A stretch of 64,000 nucleotides of DNA from Strobilurus pachycystidiatus. Its lineage: Eukaryota; Basidiomycota; Agaricomycetes; Agaricales; Physalacriaceae. This document shows positions 55,268-64,000 of this stretch, piece by piece. A model generated the notes under the pieces. It was given only the letters and a program-made list of their open reading frames with translations. It ran no database searches and had not been told where the DNA came from. The stretch spans positions 1,674,001 to 1,738,000 of the forward strand of contig JAHLMK010000001.1 in NCBI GenBank assembly GCA_019915135.1. Direction: 5' to 3'. The position numbers were made by a program, and so were the translations under genes. Within the stretch, counting starts at the first letter, position 1. Each line of letters starts with the position of its first letter.

Positions 55268-55502
55268 CTGTTGCGCATCGCTCTGCCCCGACTGGGATGG
55301 TACTATACTGACGCATGGCCTGACGACATCTGACGCACACTTGGAGGTCCGACCAGGATCCGCGACGCGAGCATGGAGGCATGACGCATATCTTGGCGAC
55401 GTGACGCAAGCGAACCCGATCTGATCCACATACTTGGCACGCTAAATTGACACTAGAAGTAACTTACCAATACATTGTCTATACGGCGCGTAACGTTACG
55501 GC

Positions 55503-57872
55503 TTACAGCTTCAATCCTATGTTGATATGGACGGCCTTGACTTGAGTGTACCTGGGGAGAGACTCAGCGGATGAATCAGATCCGTCAGGCGACTCACATG
55601 TCCAATGCGTACTCCCCAAGCTCGCGACCGATGCCCGACTGCTTGTAGCCACCGAAAGGCATGTTCTTCTCCACACTGTTGAAGCAATTCACCTGATGGC
55701 AAGTTGAGATCGGATATGTTGCACTGATTCGGAAACACGTACAAAAGTTTGGCCTGACTCCAGTGCGTGCGCAACACGAATAGCACGGCTGGAACTTTCA
55801 GTGAACACAGCGGCCGACAGCCCGTAAACAGTGTCGTTGGCCATCTCGACAGCCTCTGCGCCCCATGCATGTTAGCGCCGATTTACAGAATGGTGAATAC
55901 ATGGAGGTACCTTCCTCTGTCTTGAACTTGATGATGGCAGCAACAGGTCCAAACACTTCCTCCTGAACAATTTTCATCTTGGGCGTACATTCCGTGACCA
56001 GGGTGGGCTGAATGAAGTAGCCTTCTGTCCCAAGGCGCGAGCCGCCAACATGAACGGTCGCGCCTTCGGCCCTCGCAGAATCAATGTAGCCAAGTATTTT
56101 CTGGACACCGTGTCAGACCCGTTGGACAAAAGAGCCTCAGAACAGCGCGTACGTCGAACTGCAGTTGAGAGACCTGAGGTCCGTGCTTTGTGGCGGGATC
56201 AAAGGGATCACCTGTCGCAGCTGCGAGATCTTTGGCAATTGAAGCAAACTTGGCCAGAAACTCGTCGTATATTCCCTCTTGGACGAAGATGCGGGATCCA
56301 GCATTGCAGCTCTGACCTATTTCGACGCTCGTCAAGTTGCAAGTGATTCAAAATTGTTGAGGTACCCATGTTGAAACTGGGTATAGATGAGCGGGATGTG
56401 AGGAATGAGGAAAGAGGAAAGAGTACTCACAAGATGCCGCGAGCCGCCCATTTGATGGCTTGTTCCAAGTCAGCATCGTCAAAGATGATGTTTGGGCTTT
56501 TGCCGCCCAACTCGAGCGTCACTACTTTCAGGTTTGACTTGGCCGACGCCTCTTGGATCTTTCTCCCAGTCAGCGTACTACCTGTGAAGGCGATCTTCTC
56601 AATGATAGGATGTTCACTGATCGCCTGGCCGACGGTTGGACCTATCCCATGATTAACCACAATTAGACTCGAACTGGTTCACAGCGTACCGTATCCATTT
56701 ACGATGTTTACAACACCTACAAACGAAAGTATTATTCAAACGTCTCAAAGTCAGAAGGAATCAGTTACCAGGTGGAAAGCCGGCTTCATTTATGAGCTCG
56801 CAAAGTTTGAGGACACTGAGCGGAGTCAGTTCAGATGGCTGCAGGAATGTGCAGGCATCAGTAACGTCGATTGGCGATGGAACGAACATCCCTCCTACCT
56901 TCAGAACCACGGTATTTCCTGTAGCCAAGGCGGGACCAAGTTTCCAAGATACCATGCTCTGGGAAGAACAGTGTATGAGATGACTGTAACCGCCTCGCAC
57001 CACTGGCAATGTCATGCCTGTACTTACCAGCGGGAAATTCCACGGCACAATTTGTCCCTGTCGTATACTCAACTCAGGTGTATAGGCTATAAGGTTGGGT
57101 ATACGTACGACGACCCCGTACGGCTCATGCCGCGTGTAGGCCAGTTTTTGATCAGTTGTCTCGCGAAAGATTAGCCACGGCCAAGAAGACTCGAGTCACT
57201 GCAGCTAAGTACCTCGATTGTCTTGCCCTGTATCTTATCGGCCCAGCCGGCGTAGTACCGAATGGTCGAAACGACCGACGCAACATCGCCAGCTTTGGCA
57301 ACCAAGTATGGCTTGCCTAGACGCGACAAGTAAGGACAAACGCTTGCCAATAGACTCGCGCAGGTGACTTACCGACATTCAGCGCTTCAATGGCGGCGAG
57401 CTCGTCCGCGTGCTTTTCGATAAGGTCGGCTAACTTGGAAATCATCCGACCTCGGACGCTGCCAGGCACTTTCAAGCCCCAAGAGGACTTGTATGCCTGG
57501 AAAGTGTGGTTTGGAAGGTACCCTTTAACTGCTAGAAGGCCTTTGGTCGCACCTCTTTGGCCACTTTGACTGCGATGTCAACGTCTTTGGCTGACCCAGC
57601 AGCAACAGCAGTAATGACCTTGCCAGTAGCTACGAGCGCATCAGAGAGATCTTCCGTGCTGTTAGCCGATGCATACCTGGATTGATAACACTGAACCGTT
57701 CAATCGGTGAGAATTAAGTTCATGATCATGGCAGAAAGGTGTATTCTTACTCGATTTTGGCTGCTTCATCGACTGGATCGACAAATTTGCCACCGATGAA
57801 GAGTCCAGTGTTGATGGTGGTAGTGCCCTTGTAGAGGGGGGTGTCAAAAGTGTGAGTGAAGGTTGAAGGCAT
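55503..57872 (-). CDS. NAD(P)-dependent aldehyde dehydrogenase
   Basis: Oxidises aldehydes to acids. ATG 57872 begins [20 protein letters not shown], then [20 protein letters not shown] short exon gives FSVINP, joined to [20 protein letters not shown]. Cofactor-fold landmarks are VPWNFPLVS (QIVPWNFPL), [40 protein letters not shown] and the general-base Glu in [19 protein letters not shown]. The catalytic Cys is in [14 protein letters not shown]. The C-terminal half includes [38 protein letters not shown] and ends VHINIGLKL with TAA at 55503-55505. About ten exons, roughly 500 residues. There is no mitochondrial presequence, so a cytosolic enzyme is likely. Confidence 0.94.
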
Positions 57873-58205
57873 GGTGGGAGATGGAATGAAAGAGGCTTAG
57901 TGAGCCGTTGTGATCCCGTGGGTTCGTGGGTTCCATCACTCCAGTATTGCCGGTTTGAATTCAAATGAACATTAGTGGTCCAAAGGTGCGTTGTGCCGCC
58001 GCCACCCACAAGCCGGAACGGAACTTCAACCAGCGCCGGATGCAAATCCATCAGGAAAGCACGTGAGGGTAACACGATTGTGGTCCGTGCGCTATTCAAA
58101 CTTGCCAGGTTGCCTTTCCATTTCTTCCTCCCGCGTTCTTTCGGTCTTCATTTCGCGATACACCCCACTTTCATTGCACCTGACCTTCTGGATGATATCT
58201 ACGTG
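57873..58205. promoter_or_regulatory. Divergent promoter region of aldehyde dehydrogenase and DUF7918 gene
   Basis: This 333-bp spacer between two divergent starts has no coding frame that I trust. No clear TATA box is visible in either direction. Confidence 0.45.
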
Positions 58206-59591
58206 ATGCTCACACTTCGTGGATTCTCTGCTTGGATTGTAGCCAATGGCACACGTCTGCCCGAGTATTTAGTGGCTGTTGATGCCGCTGCACAACAGAT
58301 ATCATGTTGGATCCCCAGTGAATCTGATCAAGTACATATGGTCCAAATGTATAGCGACCATAAACTAATTTTGTGCCAGGCATTTGCAGTGTATTGGCAG
58401 GACCATGATGGGAGAGTCGACACATGCTCCTTCATTACTCTCGATGGCTTTGTTGTTCCCGGGCGCTTTCTCTTTGGTACTGGAACTACGTACCGTTCCG
58501 GAGTCAGAACATCCAAGAATACAGAGAAACCTTTCGTTTTCCAGACTGTCACGGACCGAAGTGACGGTATGTACAACATAAACGTCTACTTTAACTCGCA
58601 TGCGCCTAATCATACTTCTCCATCAAGTCGGAAGCTCTTCCTCATCTGACCCAAGTAGCGTTGGCATGATCACATTGCGTATCAAGCGAGTGAAGCGAAT
58701 ATCCAGTCGACCTGCGAATCCCATGCAGGACCTCCCATCTTCAACATCCACCAAGCAGTTGGGGGACATGCACGTCGGGTACGTGCCATATGACAAGAAG
58801 GACTCATCCCCCTCTCATTTTTGCTGCTCAGGTACGGCAAAGACGTCAATACTTACGAACAGTTCCCAACGACTTGGCTTGTCAAGCCTCACGATCCGAC
58901 GCCGAACAATTCCAAAACGCCACCTACTTACGTCTCCTTTGTCTTCCGCTATAGGCCTCGTGGTATGTGCCCCGTCATACTTCTCATAGTGCAGCAGCCA
59001 GATCTTGATCCTTTCACCCAAAAGATTTCTTGATGTCACAGGGCATCATGCCGCGACAAGCCTTGAGCGCAAACGCTCCCTCCCAAGCCAAGCGCATAGC
59101 AAGCGCTCCCGTCTCTCTCGTCAACCCACCTCCGCCAACAGCTCCTACCACTCCAGCAGACTCTCCTCCAAGCGCAAGCGCCACCCGTTCTTTGCCTTCA
59201 AATATGCATCGTCCCCAACCTCGTCGGCTTCAGACAATGCCACACCAGATTCTCGAGCAGACTGTTCGGACCTCTTCATACAGAGTAACGCTTTCTGCTC
59301 TTCTGAGTCTGATTAGTGTGTTCTGACTGTGCAAAGCTACAGGATTCGCGTCAACAATCACTGGGTCCGACACGACATGCGGCCAGTCACGGATATAGGG
59401 CGGCACCATATCATAGCGCCACTGGCCTGCCAGGCGAGACCATCCCCCAACACAATGAACACAGTCCTCAGAGTGTCTTTGACCTCAGCCAGCACAGTCC
59501 TGAGTATGAAGATCCAAATGATGAAGGTGACGACGGCTGTTACGACGGCGAATCACCCCCGATGCACACTTTCAACGTCTACCAATATTAG
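58206..59591 (+). CDS. DUF7918 domain protein (agaricomycete-type, unknown function)
   Basis: Matches the DUF7918 family, common and often multi-copy in mushroom-forming fungi; no function is known. The start at 58206 gives MLTLRGFSAWIVANGTRLPE, with the family-like WI.VDG and CWIPSESDQ elements. A splice then leads to FAVYWQDHDGRVDTCSFITL, DGFVVPGRFLFGTGTTYRSG and VRTSKNTEKPFVFQTV. Later exons give VGMITLRIKRVKRISS, YVSFVFRYRPR and FLMSQGIMPRQ, where the conserved domain ends. The C-terminal extension is Pro/Ser/Thr-rich. A final intron at about 59284-59335 leads to a Gln/His-rich exon ending MHTFNVYQY with TAG at 59589-59591. About five introns. Confidence 0.78.
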
Positions 59592-59620
59592 TTTTCCATG
59601 CCCTTGCTCTCTTGCTTGTT

Positions 59621-59662
59621 TTGTTACTTTCCGCTGTCGTATTGTTACTTTCCGCTGTCGTA
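59621..59662. repeat. Two-copy 21-bp direct repeat
   Basis: The unit TTGTTACTTTCCGCTGTCGTA occurs twice head-to-tail just after the DUF7918 stop; the second copy differs at most in its first base. Confidence 0.7.
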
Positions 59663-59859
59663 TTGCTTTCGATGTTGTCTTTTCGTACATAGTGATATAT
59701 AGTGAAATCATTTGTGAGTTCTCGATATCTATCGATTGACGCCGTGAATGCATGAGCAAAGTCACAGCGTTGACACGCGTAACCGTTGGATGCAGGTGTT
59801 GTCCGCGTTCGAGTAGGACAGACTGCTCCTATGAATAGGATAACCTGACCAGGATCGGA

Positions 59860-60166
59860 ATGACCGACAATTTTGACGCCACTACGGACGACGATCCGAT
59901 CTATGGTTATTATTATGAGTGGTAAATATCCCAATCCATGTAATAAGTTAGACAACGGTGGGAATTCTTCACTGAGAGACTGCATCGTCTAACCGAAGAC
60001 CGGAGTCATTAGAGATGGTCACCACGACCACAGTGCCACCACAACTGTGGCGCAAGATGAGCCCGCCTTTTGGTTCGATCTGCCTTCCCGACCTTCAGCT
60101 ACGGGAACCCAATATGCACCACCGCAAAGACTCGCATTAGAAGAGCATCTCACATATGAAATCTGA
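59860..60166 (+). CDS. Possible 64-residue protein, two exons
   Basis: An ATG at 59860 starts MTDNFDATTDDDPIYGYYYE, acidic and Tyr-rich. A GTAAAT donor follows, and a CCACAG acceptor about 105 bp later restores an open frame with coding-like composition (TTTVAQDEPAFWFDLPSRPS) that ends LALEEHLTYEI at TGA 60164-60166. I know no family for it. The Tyr/Asp composition and absence of upstream in-frame starts favour a real small gene only weakly; it could also be a chance pair of frames. Confidence 0.3.
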
Positions 60167-60453
60167 CCCTCAGACCCAATGTGATGGCGAATGTCGTTTA
60201 TATTTTTAGGTTTCGATTCAGTTCGTCAATGACCAGACCACATGCTGAGCAAGACATGTTTCGACAGCCAAATGACCAGCAGTGCTTAGTAAATTCAACG
60301 GTCGTCAGCGGTCCATCAGTGGGCATCCACTCTCGCGCAGTAATGAAGTGAGAAATTTGATAGAAAGCAGAGCATGGGAAAGTGGACTGCCGGGCCGGCA
60401 AGTGTCGGCACAAACATGGATGACCCTAATGAACTCTTTCGAACACCGTGACC

Positions 60454-61555
60454 ATGCCACCCTCATCTACCGTCCTTCACGTGTGGCCAGGCCAATGGGA
60501 CCTTCCTTCGTTTGATCCACTATGCCTGGCGGTCATTCTATACGCGCAGCAAAGCATTCCAGGTACATTCTCCATCACGGAATGCACCTCTTCAGCCGGG
60601 TCTCCTATTGGTGGGTCAGTCTTTCTCTTCTCGAGTAAGAGAAGTAGCTCAAATGAACACCATAGGCTCGCTTCCCTTCATGACACATAACCAGGATACC
60701 GTGGCATCTCTACCGTCAATCTTCAAGTTTATTGCATCCATCGGCGGATCGAACCTCAATGCACACTTGTCGGCCGTCGAAAGGTCACAAAGCACGGCCT
60801 GGTGTGCACACGCTGAGGCAGGGCTGGGCGACCTTCTTGCAAGTCACAGCATCTTTCTTTTCTCGTTCCAACCCCATAACGCGCGCGTTCACAGGCACAT
60901 GTCATGTTTGCCCAGGAAGCTAACTGGCGCGAAACAACCTACCCGGCTTTGGCTCGCATGTATTTCGTACCACAGCGTTACTATGTTCCTGAGCGATATC
61001 GTCAGTCTTTTCGACCGCGTCTAGAGGCTGCAGAGCTATGGGTATCGCGGGGGGAGGAGATAGAGCAGAAGCCAGTGTCTACATTCAGAGACACCGAGAA
61101 GAAGCCAGCAAAAGATCACAAGGATCGTTTTTTACGCGTCTTCGAGCGTGAAAAAGTGCGCAAACTAATCCCTCCAGATATCGAGCCCGATTAACTTCTC
61201 CCTTCAAGGTTGCAGAGAAGGCCCGTGCTACCTTGGACGTGTACTCACATCTGTTACCAGCTGGATCTACGTTCTTCTTTGGCTCTAAGTAAGTAAGGCA
61301 CGTTCGTCGTTGTTGCTGGAGACTAAACCCTTCAGGATAACGTCACTAGACGTCCTTGTTGCTGCTCATATCCTTCTCATGATCCGACCAGACTTTCCTG
61401 ATCGTCTATTGAAAGAGATCCTAGATGAGTCTTACCCTCTGCTCGTGTCCCATGCCAATCGTGTCTACAATACTGCGTTCCCCGGTACACATCCCGCCGT
61501 TCCAACCTCTCATGAGGGCCTATCATTGTTCTCATTGTTCCCCCGCTTAGTATAA
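60454..61555 (+). CDS. SAM37: Mitochondrial outer-membrane SAM37/metaxin protein
   Basis: Subunit of the sorting and assembly machinery for beta-barrel proteins. ATG 60454 starts MPPSSTVLHVWPGQWDLPSF, the thioredoxin-like metaxin/Tom37 onset. Next come SFDPLCLAVILYAQQSIPGT, PVLTHNQDTVASLPSIFKFI-type sequence, and WCAHAEAGLGDLL. A splice then leads to MFAQEANWRETTYPALARMY and VPQRYYVPERYRQSFRPRL. The GST-C-like half gives EKARATLDVYSHLL, a conserved TFFFGS, ITSLDVLVAAHILLMIRPDF and SYPLLVSHANRVYNTAF. The stop is at 61553-61555. About six exons, roughly 310 residues. No C-terminal transmembrane helix is obvious, as in other fungal Sam37 proteins. Its stop lies 6 bp from the GAA1 stop. Confidence 0.85.
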
Positions 61556-61561
61556 CATGTG

Positions 61562-63891
61562 TTACGGTAATAGACACGCTATGCCAGCTTGCATTACAAG
61601 CGGAGTGTATATAATGCATATGAATGGGCAGAACCATACACCCAACATCTGCCAGTCCCAGACCATTTTGGTAACGCCACCGTGATACCACAGCCATGAC
61701 GTGCCTAGCAGAGCATAGAGCGAGTAATGTGCGAGGCGCTTGGGCAGTGACTTGTGCGATGATGATAGCGACAGAGGAACGCCGAGCACTATGCCCATAG
61801 AAGCTGCTAATGAGAAGTTCAGCACGGTGACAGCTGATATGACCGTGGAGGCAAAGCAGAGATTGAGCGCCTTGAGAACGCTCGACAATGACGCTATATC
61901 GGGCGAGGACTCGGGAACCATTAAAGCCATAAGTGGCAAGGAGCACAAGATCAGGGCGACGAGGATGCAACTAGTCTGCATGAATTTAGTCACTTGACAT
62001 TGCTCGAAGGATATCTTACCACGTTGGTCGCCAGGAAAGTATTGACCGTAAAGAATACGACAACGCCGACGAAGTGTGACATCGCCATGATACTCAAAAC
62101 TTCGAGCACCGGTCTCCTCCTCCTAACCCATCTCGGAGTGGTTTTCTCTGCCTCCGAAGGCCGCATCCATCCGGCGCCGGTCCATATGCGGAGTCCGCTG
62201 AACATCATAGCGACGCTAATAAGAACGGCACTAGGTAGATAGCTCCCAATTTTTAGCGAGTAATCGGCGCTGGTCAAGGTGTAGAAGAATATGGACGCAT
62301 GTAAGCGCTCCAAGAGATTGTTTGTTGTCCGCAGGGTAGATTCCAAAATTCTGATCGAGTGAGTGAGTTTCCGTCGGCCTGAATCAAGAAGAGCTTACCG
62401 TCCTAACGAATGGAAGCCATGAGGCCCAGTTGCAGGCAAAGCAAACAGGGTGAAGGCATCGATTCGATACCTATGGAGTGCTCAGGAGGCAAAAAGGTTG
62501 TCGAAAGAACGAAACCTACTGATGGAACAGAGCATGGGTACCGCTTCCAATGCCTCGAGCCTGGTAGTTAGCTTGCTGTAGCACATTGGCGCTGAAATAC
62601 AGATAATTTTCTAGTGACTGGACAAGAGACTTTCGACCTGGAATCCACGTTGGTAGAAGATTGGCGACAGGCTTGAGGATACTGTCTCCCTCTTTGGGAT
62701 CCAAACGATCGTAAAGGATGACCGGTACACCCCCAGTACCTTTAGAGATACGTCGAAACGATCGCAGTAGATCTTGGTTTGGCAGACGACCGTTCAGACC
62801 CTCTAAGACAATCTTGAGTGCTTGAATCAGTTGAGGAGTCACATTACGCACCATGATAGATTCCAAGGTGAGAGAATGAATGCCCAGGATAGTCGACGTT
62901 CAGAGCCGTCCACACCACACCAGAACTTAGTTCGAGGTCAGCAGCCTCGAGATCTAGTGGCCGAGGTAAGTGTCAGGTTGACATCACCGGCAGTGGGACG
63001 CACTTGGTTGCGAGACGCCGTGATATGCGCTGAGCCATGCCTGCATTCCTTCCAAGTAACCATCGCTTATAACAAAGACCAGATCTTTCGCCCAGAAAGA
63101 GTACTTCCTGACAAATGTCGCGAATGCAAGAATTGTCGCTACACCGCGTAAGTTCAAAGTACCATCTCCTTCACCAGTGCGACTCAGCCAAGACGCGCTG
63201 ATAATGACGGCCTCCGATCCGGGAGACCTGGGTGCAGAAAGAATCGCATAGGCATTGATTCCACGAGATTCCTGTCTTACGAGTGAATAGCTCGTTAGTG
63301 TATAGAAGCAGAAATAATTACGCCGAATATCGTGGATGACTTGTAGGGTTGGGAAGAGCTAGCCAGGCCGAGCTTGGCGAATTCTTTGACGAGATACTCA
63401 GAGCGCCTAGATGTTCTTGAGCAAAGAGTGGGCAAGAGTGAATGTCAGCTGGTCTCACTGCTCACTCGTTGCATTGCTGTCCCGTAGCATTTCAAGTTGG
63501 TCCAGGTAGCGGTCGGCAGTGTGAACCTCTGCCCAGTTCCAGTTGGTGTGCACCTAATAGAAGCGCGTGAGCAGATAATTCGGTGGAATGCACTATATAA
63601 ACCTGGCCGGGTAAAAGCGCGTTCTCGTCGATTTTGTCAGTTGTTCCGGTGGGCAGAATTGGTAGGGCAAGCATCCATAGATACCCTACAGTAAACAAGA
63701 CAAATCTATGGTGTATTGGGTACCGGCACGACGAGTAACATTGACGCAGCAACAACGTACATGAGGATCGGTAACCGCCGTTGCACTACAGCCGTCATTT
63801 TCGCTCTCCTCTGCAGTCGAGTGAGGTTGACATCGCCCTCCGGCCGCAGGCGCTGCTTGAGAGCCTTGAGTTTCCCGCGTAGGTGATCCAT
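61562..63891 (-). CDS. GAA1: GPI transamidase subunit Gaa1
   Basis: Multi-pass ER protein that helps attach GPI anchors to proteins. ATG 63891 gives MDHLRGKLKALKQRLRPEGD, and a first membrane segment follows (LPILMYVVAASMLLVVPVPN). The luminal M28-peptidase-like domain contains KIDENALLPGQV, YLVKEFAKLGLASSS, IRGINAYAILSAPRSPGSEA and EGDGTLNLRGVATILAFATF. It continues with KDLVFVISDGYLEGMQAWL-like sequence, LIQALKIVLEGLNGRLPNQD and YRIDAFTLFALPATGPHGFH, a Gaa1 hallmark. The C-terminal membrane region has LHASIFFYTLTSADYSLKIG and further helices, ending LVMQAGIACLLP with the stop at 61562-61564. Around nine exons. A longer open frame reaches the window edge, but the MDHL start fits the family. 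Confidence 0.9.
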
Positions 63892-64000
63892 GATGGGGGT
63901 GGAACGAAAGGGCCACGTTGGGATGTCGCGTCGCGCACGCCTGTCACTGGCCAGCGTGACCCGAGCCCCTCTCACCAATGCACTCGACCTGCAGCTCATA

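Larger units (their letters stand above)
59592..60453. other. Intergenic region with a small candidate gene and a short tandem repeat
   Basis: Apart from the two-exon candidate at 59860-60166 and a 21-bp direct repeat at about 59621-59662 (unit TTGTTACTTTCCGCTGTCGTA), nothing is recognised. Minus-strand open frames here have no family signature. Confidence 0.5.

Noticed and set aside
1..64000. CRISPR arrays, prokaryotic operons, phage or viral genes, toxin clusters
   Set aside because: None is seen. There are no spaced repeats with unique spacers, and all recognised genes are intron-bearing fungal genes.

Overview
The window is nuclear DNA from a filamentous basidiomycete, most likely an agaricomycete. 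Nearly every gene is broken by short GT-AG introns (about 37-100 nt), intergenic gaps are small, and the gene set is purely fungal: two AA3-type GMC oxidoreductases, a DUF7918 protein, ATG15, HSP9/12 and a SAM37/metaxin protein. No bacterial operons, CRISPR arrays or viral genes are visible. I placed exon joins by eye from reading frame and splice consensus, so some gene ends are approximate.

Layout. 1-4.2 kb: RPL7 (5' end outside the window, with a probable intronic C/D snoRNA), an inositol polyphosphate 5-phosphatase and a beta-carbonic anhydrase. 4.9-14.6 kb: two near-identical MFS transporter genes in tandem, with a cytochrome P450 between them. 14.7-25.1 kb: housekeeping block with GMF/AIM7, the GPI mannosyltransferase PIG-M, SAR1, SRP receptor beta, UTP21, a Tim17-like membrane protein and a WDR53-like protein. 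25.6-30.5 kb: a secreted GMC oxidoreductase and a FluG-type glutamine synthetase. 30.5-36.9 kb: DUF3074 protein, mitochondrial bL27, SKP1, mRNA guanylyltransferase and a fungal protein of unknown function. 36.9-38.9 kb: a gene-poor gap. 38.9-47.6 kb: guanine deaminase, a second GMC oxidoreductase on the opposite strand, ATM1 and ATG15. 47.8-53.9 kb: a GT8-like glycosyltransferase, cullin-4 and the ESCRT protein CHM7. 54.0-54.6 kb: an intact non-autonomous DNA transposon with perfect 117-bp terminal inverted repeats and a 9-bp target-site duplication. 54.8-63.9 kb: HSP9/12, aldehyde dehydrogenase, a DUF7918 protein, a possible small gene, SAM37/metaxin and the GPI transamidase subunit GAA1.

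How the genes relate. Most are independent housekeeping genes in compact head-to-head or tail-to-tail pairs. Several serve the secretory pathway (SRP receptor beta, SAR1, PIG-M, GAA1), the mitochondrion (ATM1, SAM37, bL27) or ubiquitin ligases (SKP1, CUL4). The accessory part is MFS-P450-MFS plus two secreted GMC oxidases, which suits a wood- or litter-degrading lifestyle (inference). I found no clearly new biological system. The most informative non-coding signals are the MULE-like element and the snoRNA in the RPL7 intron.
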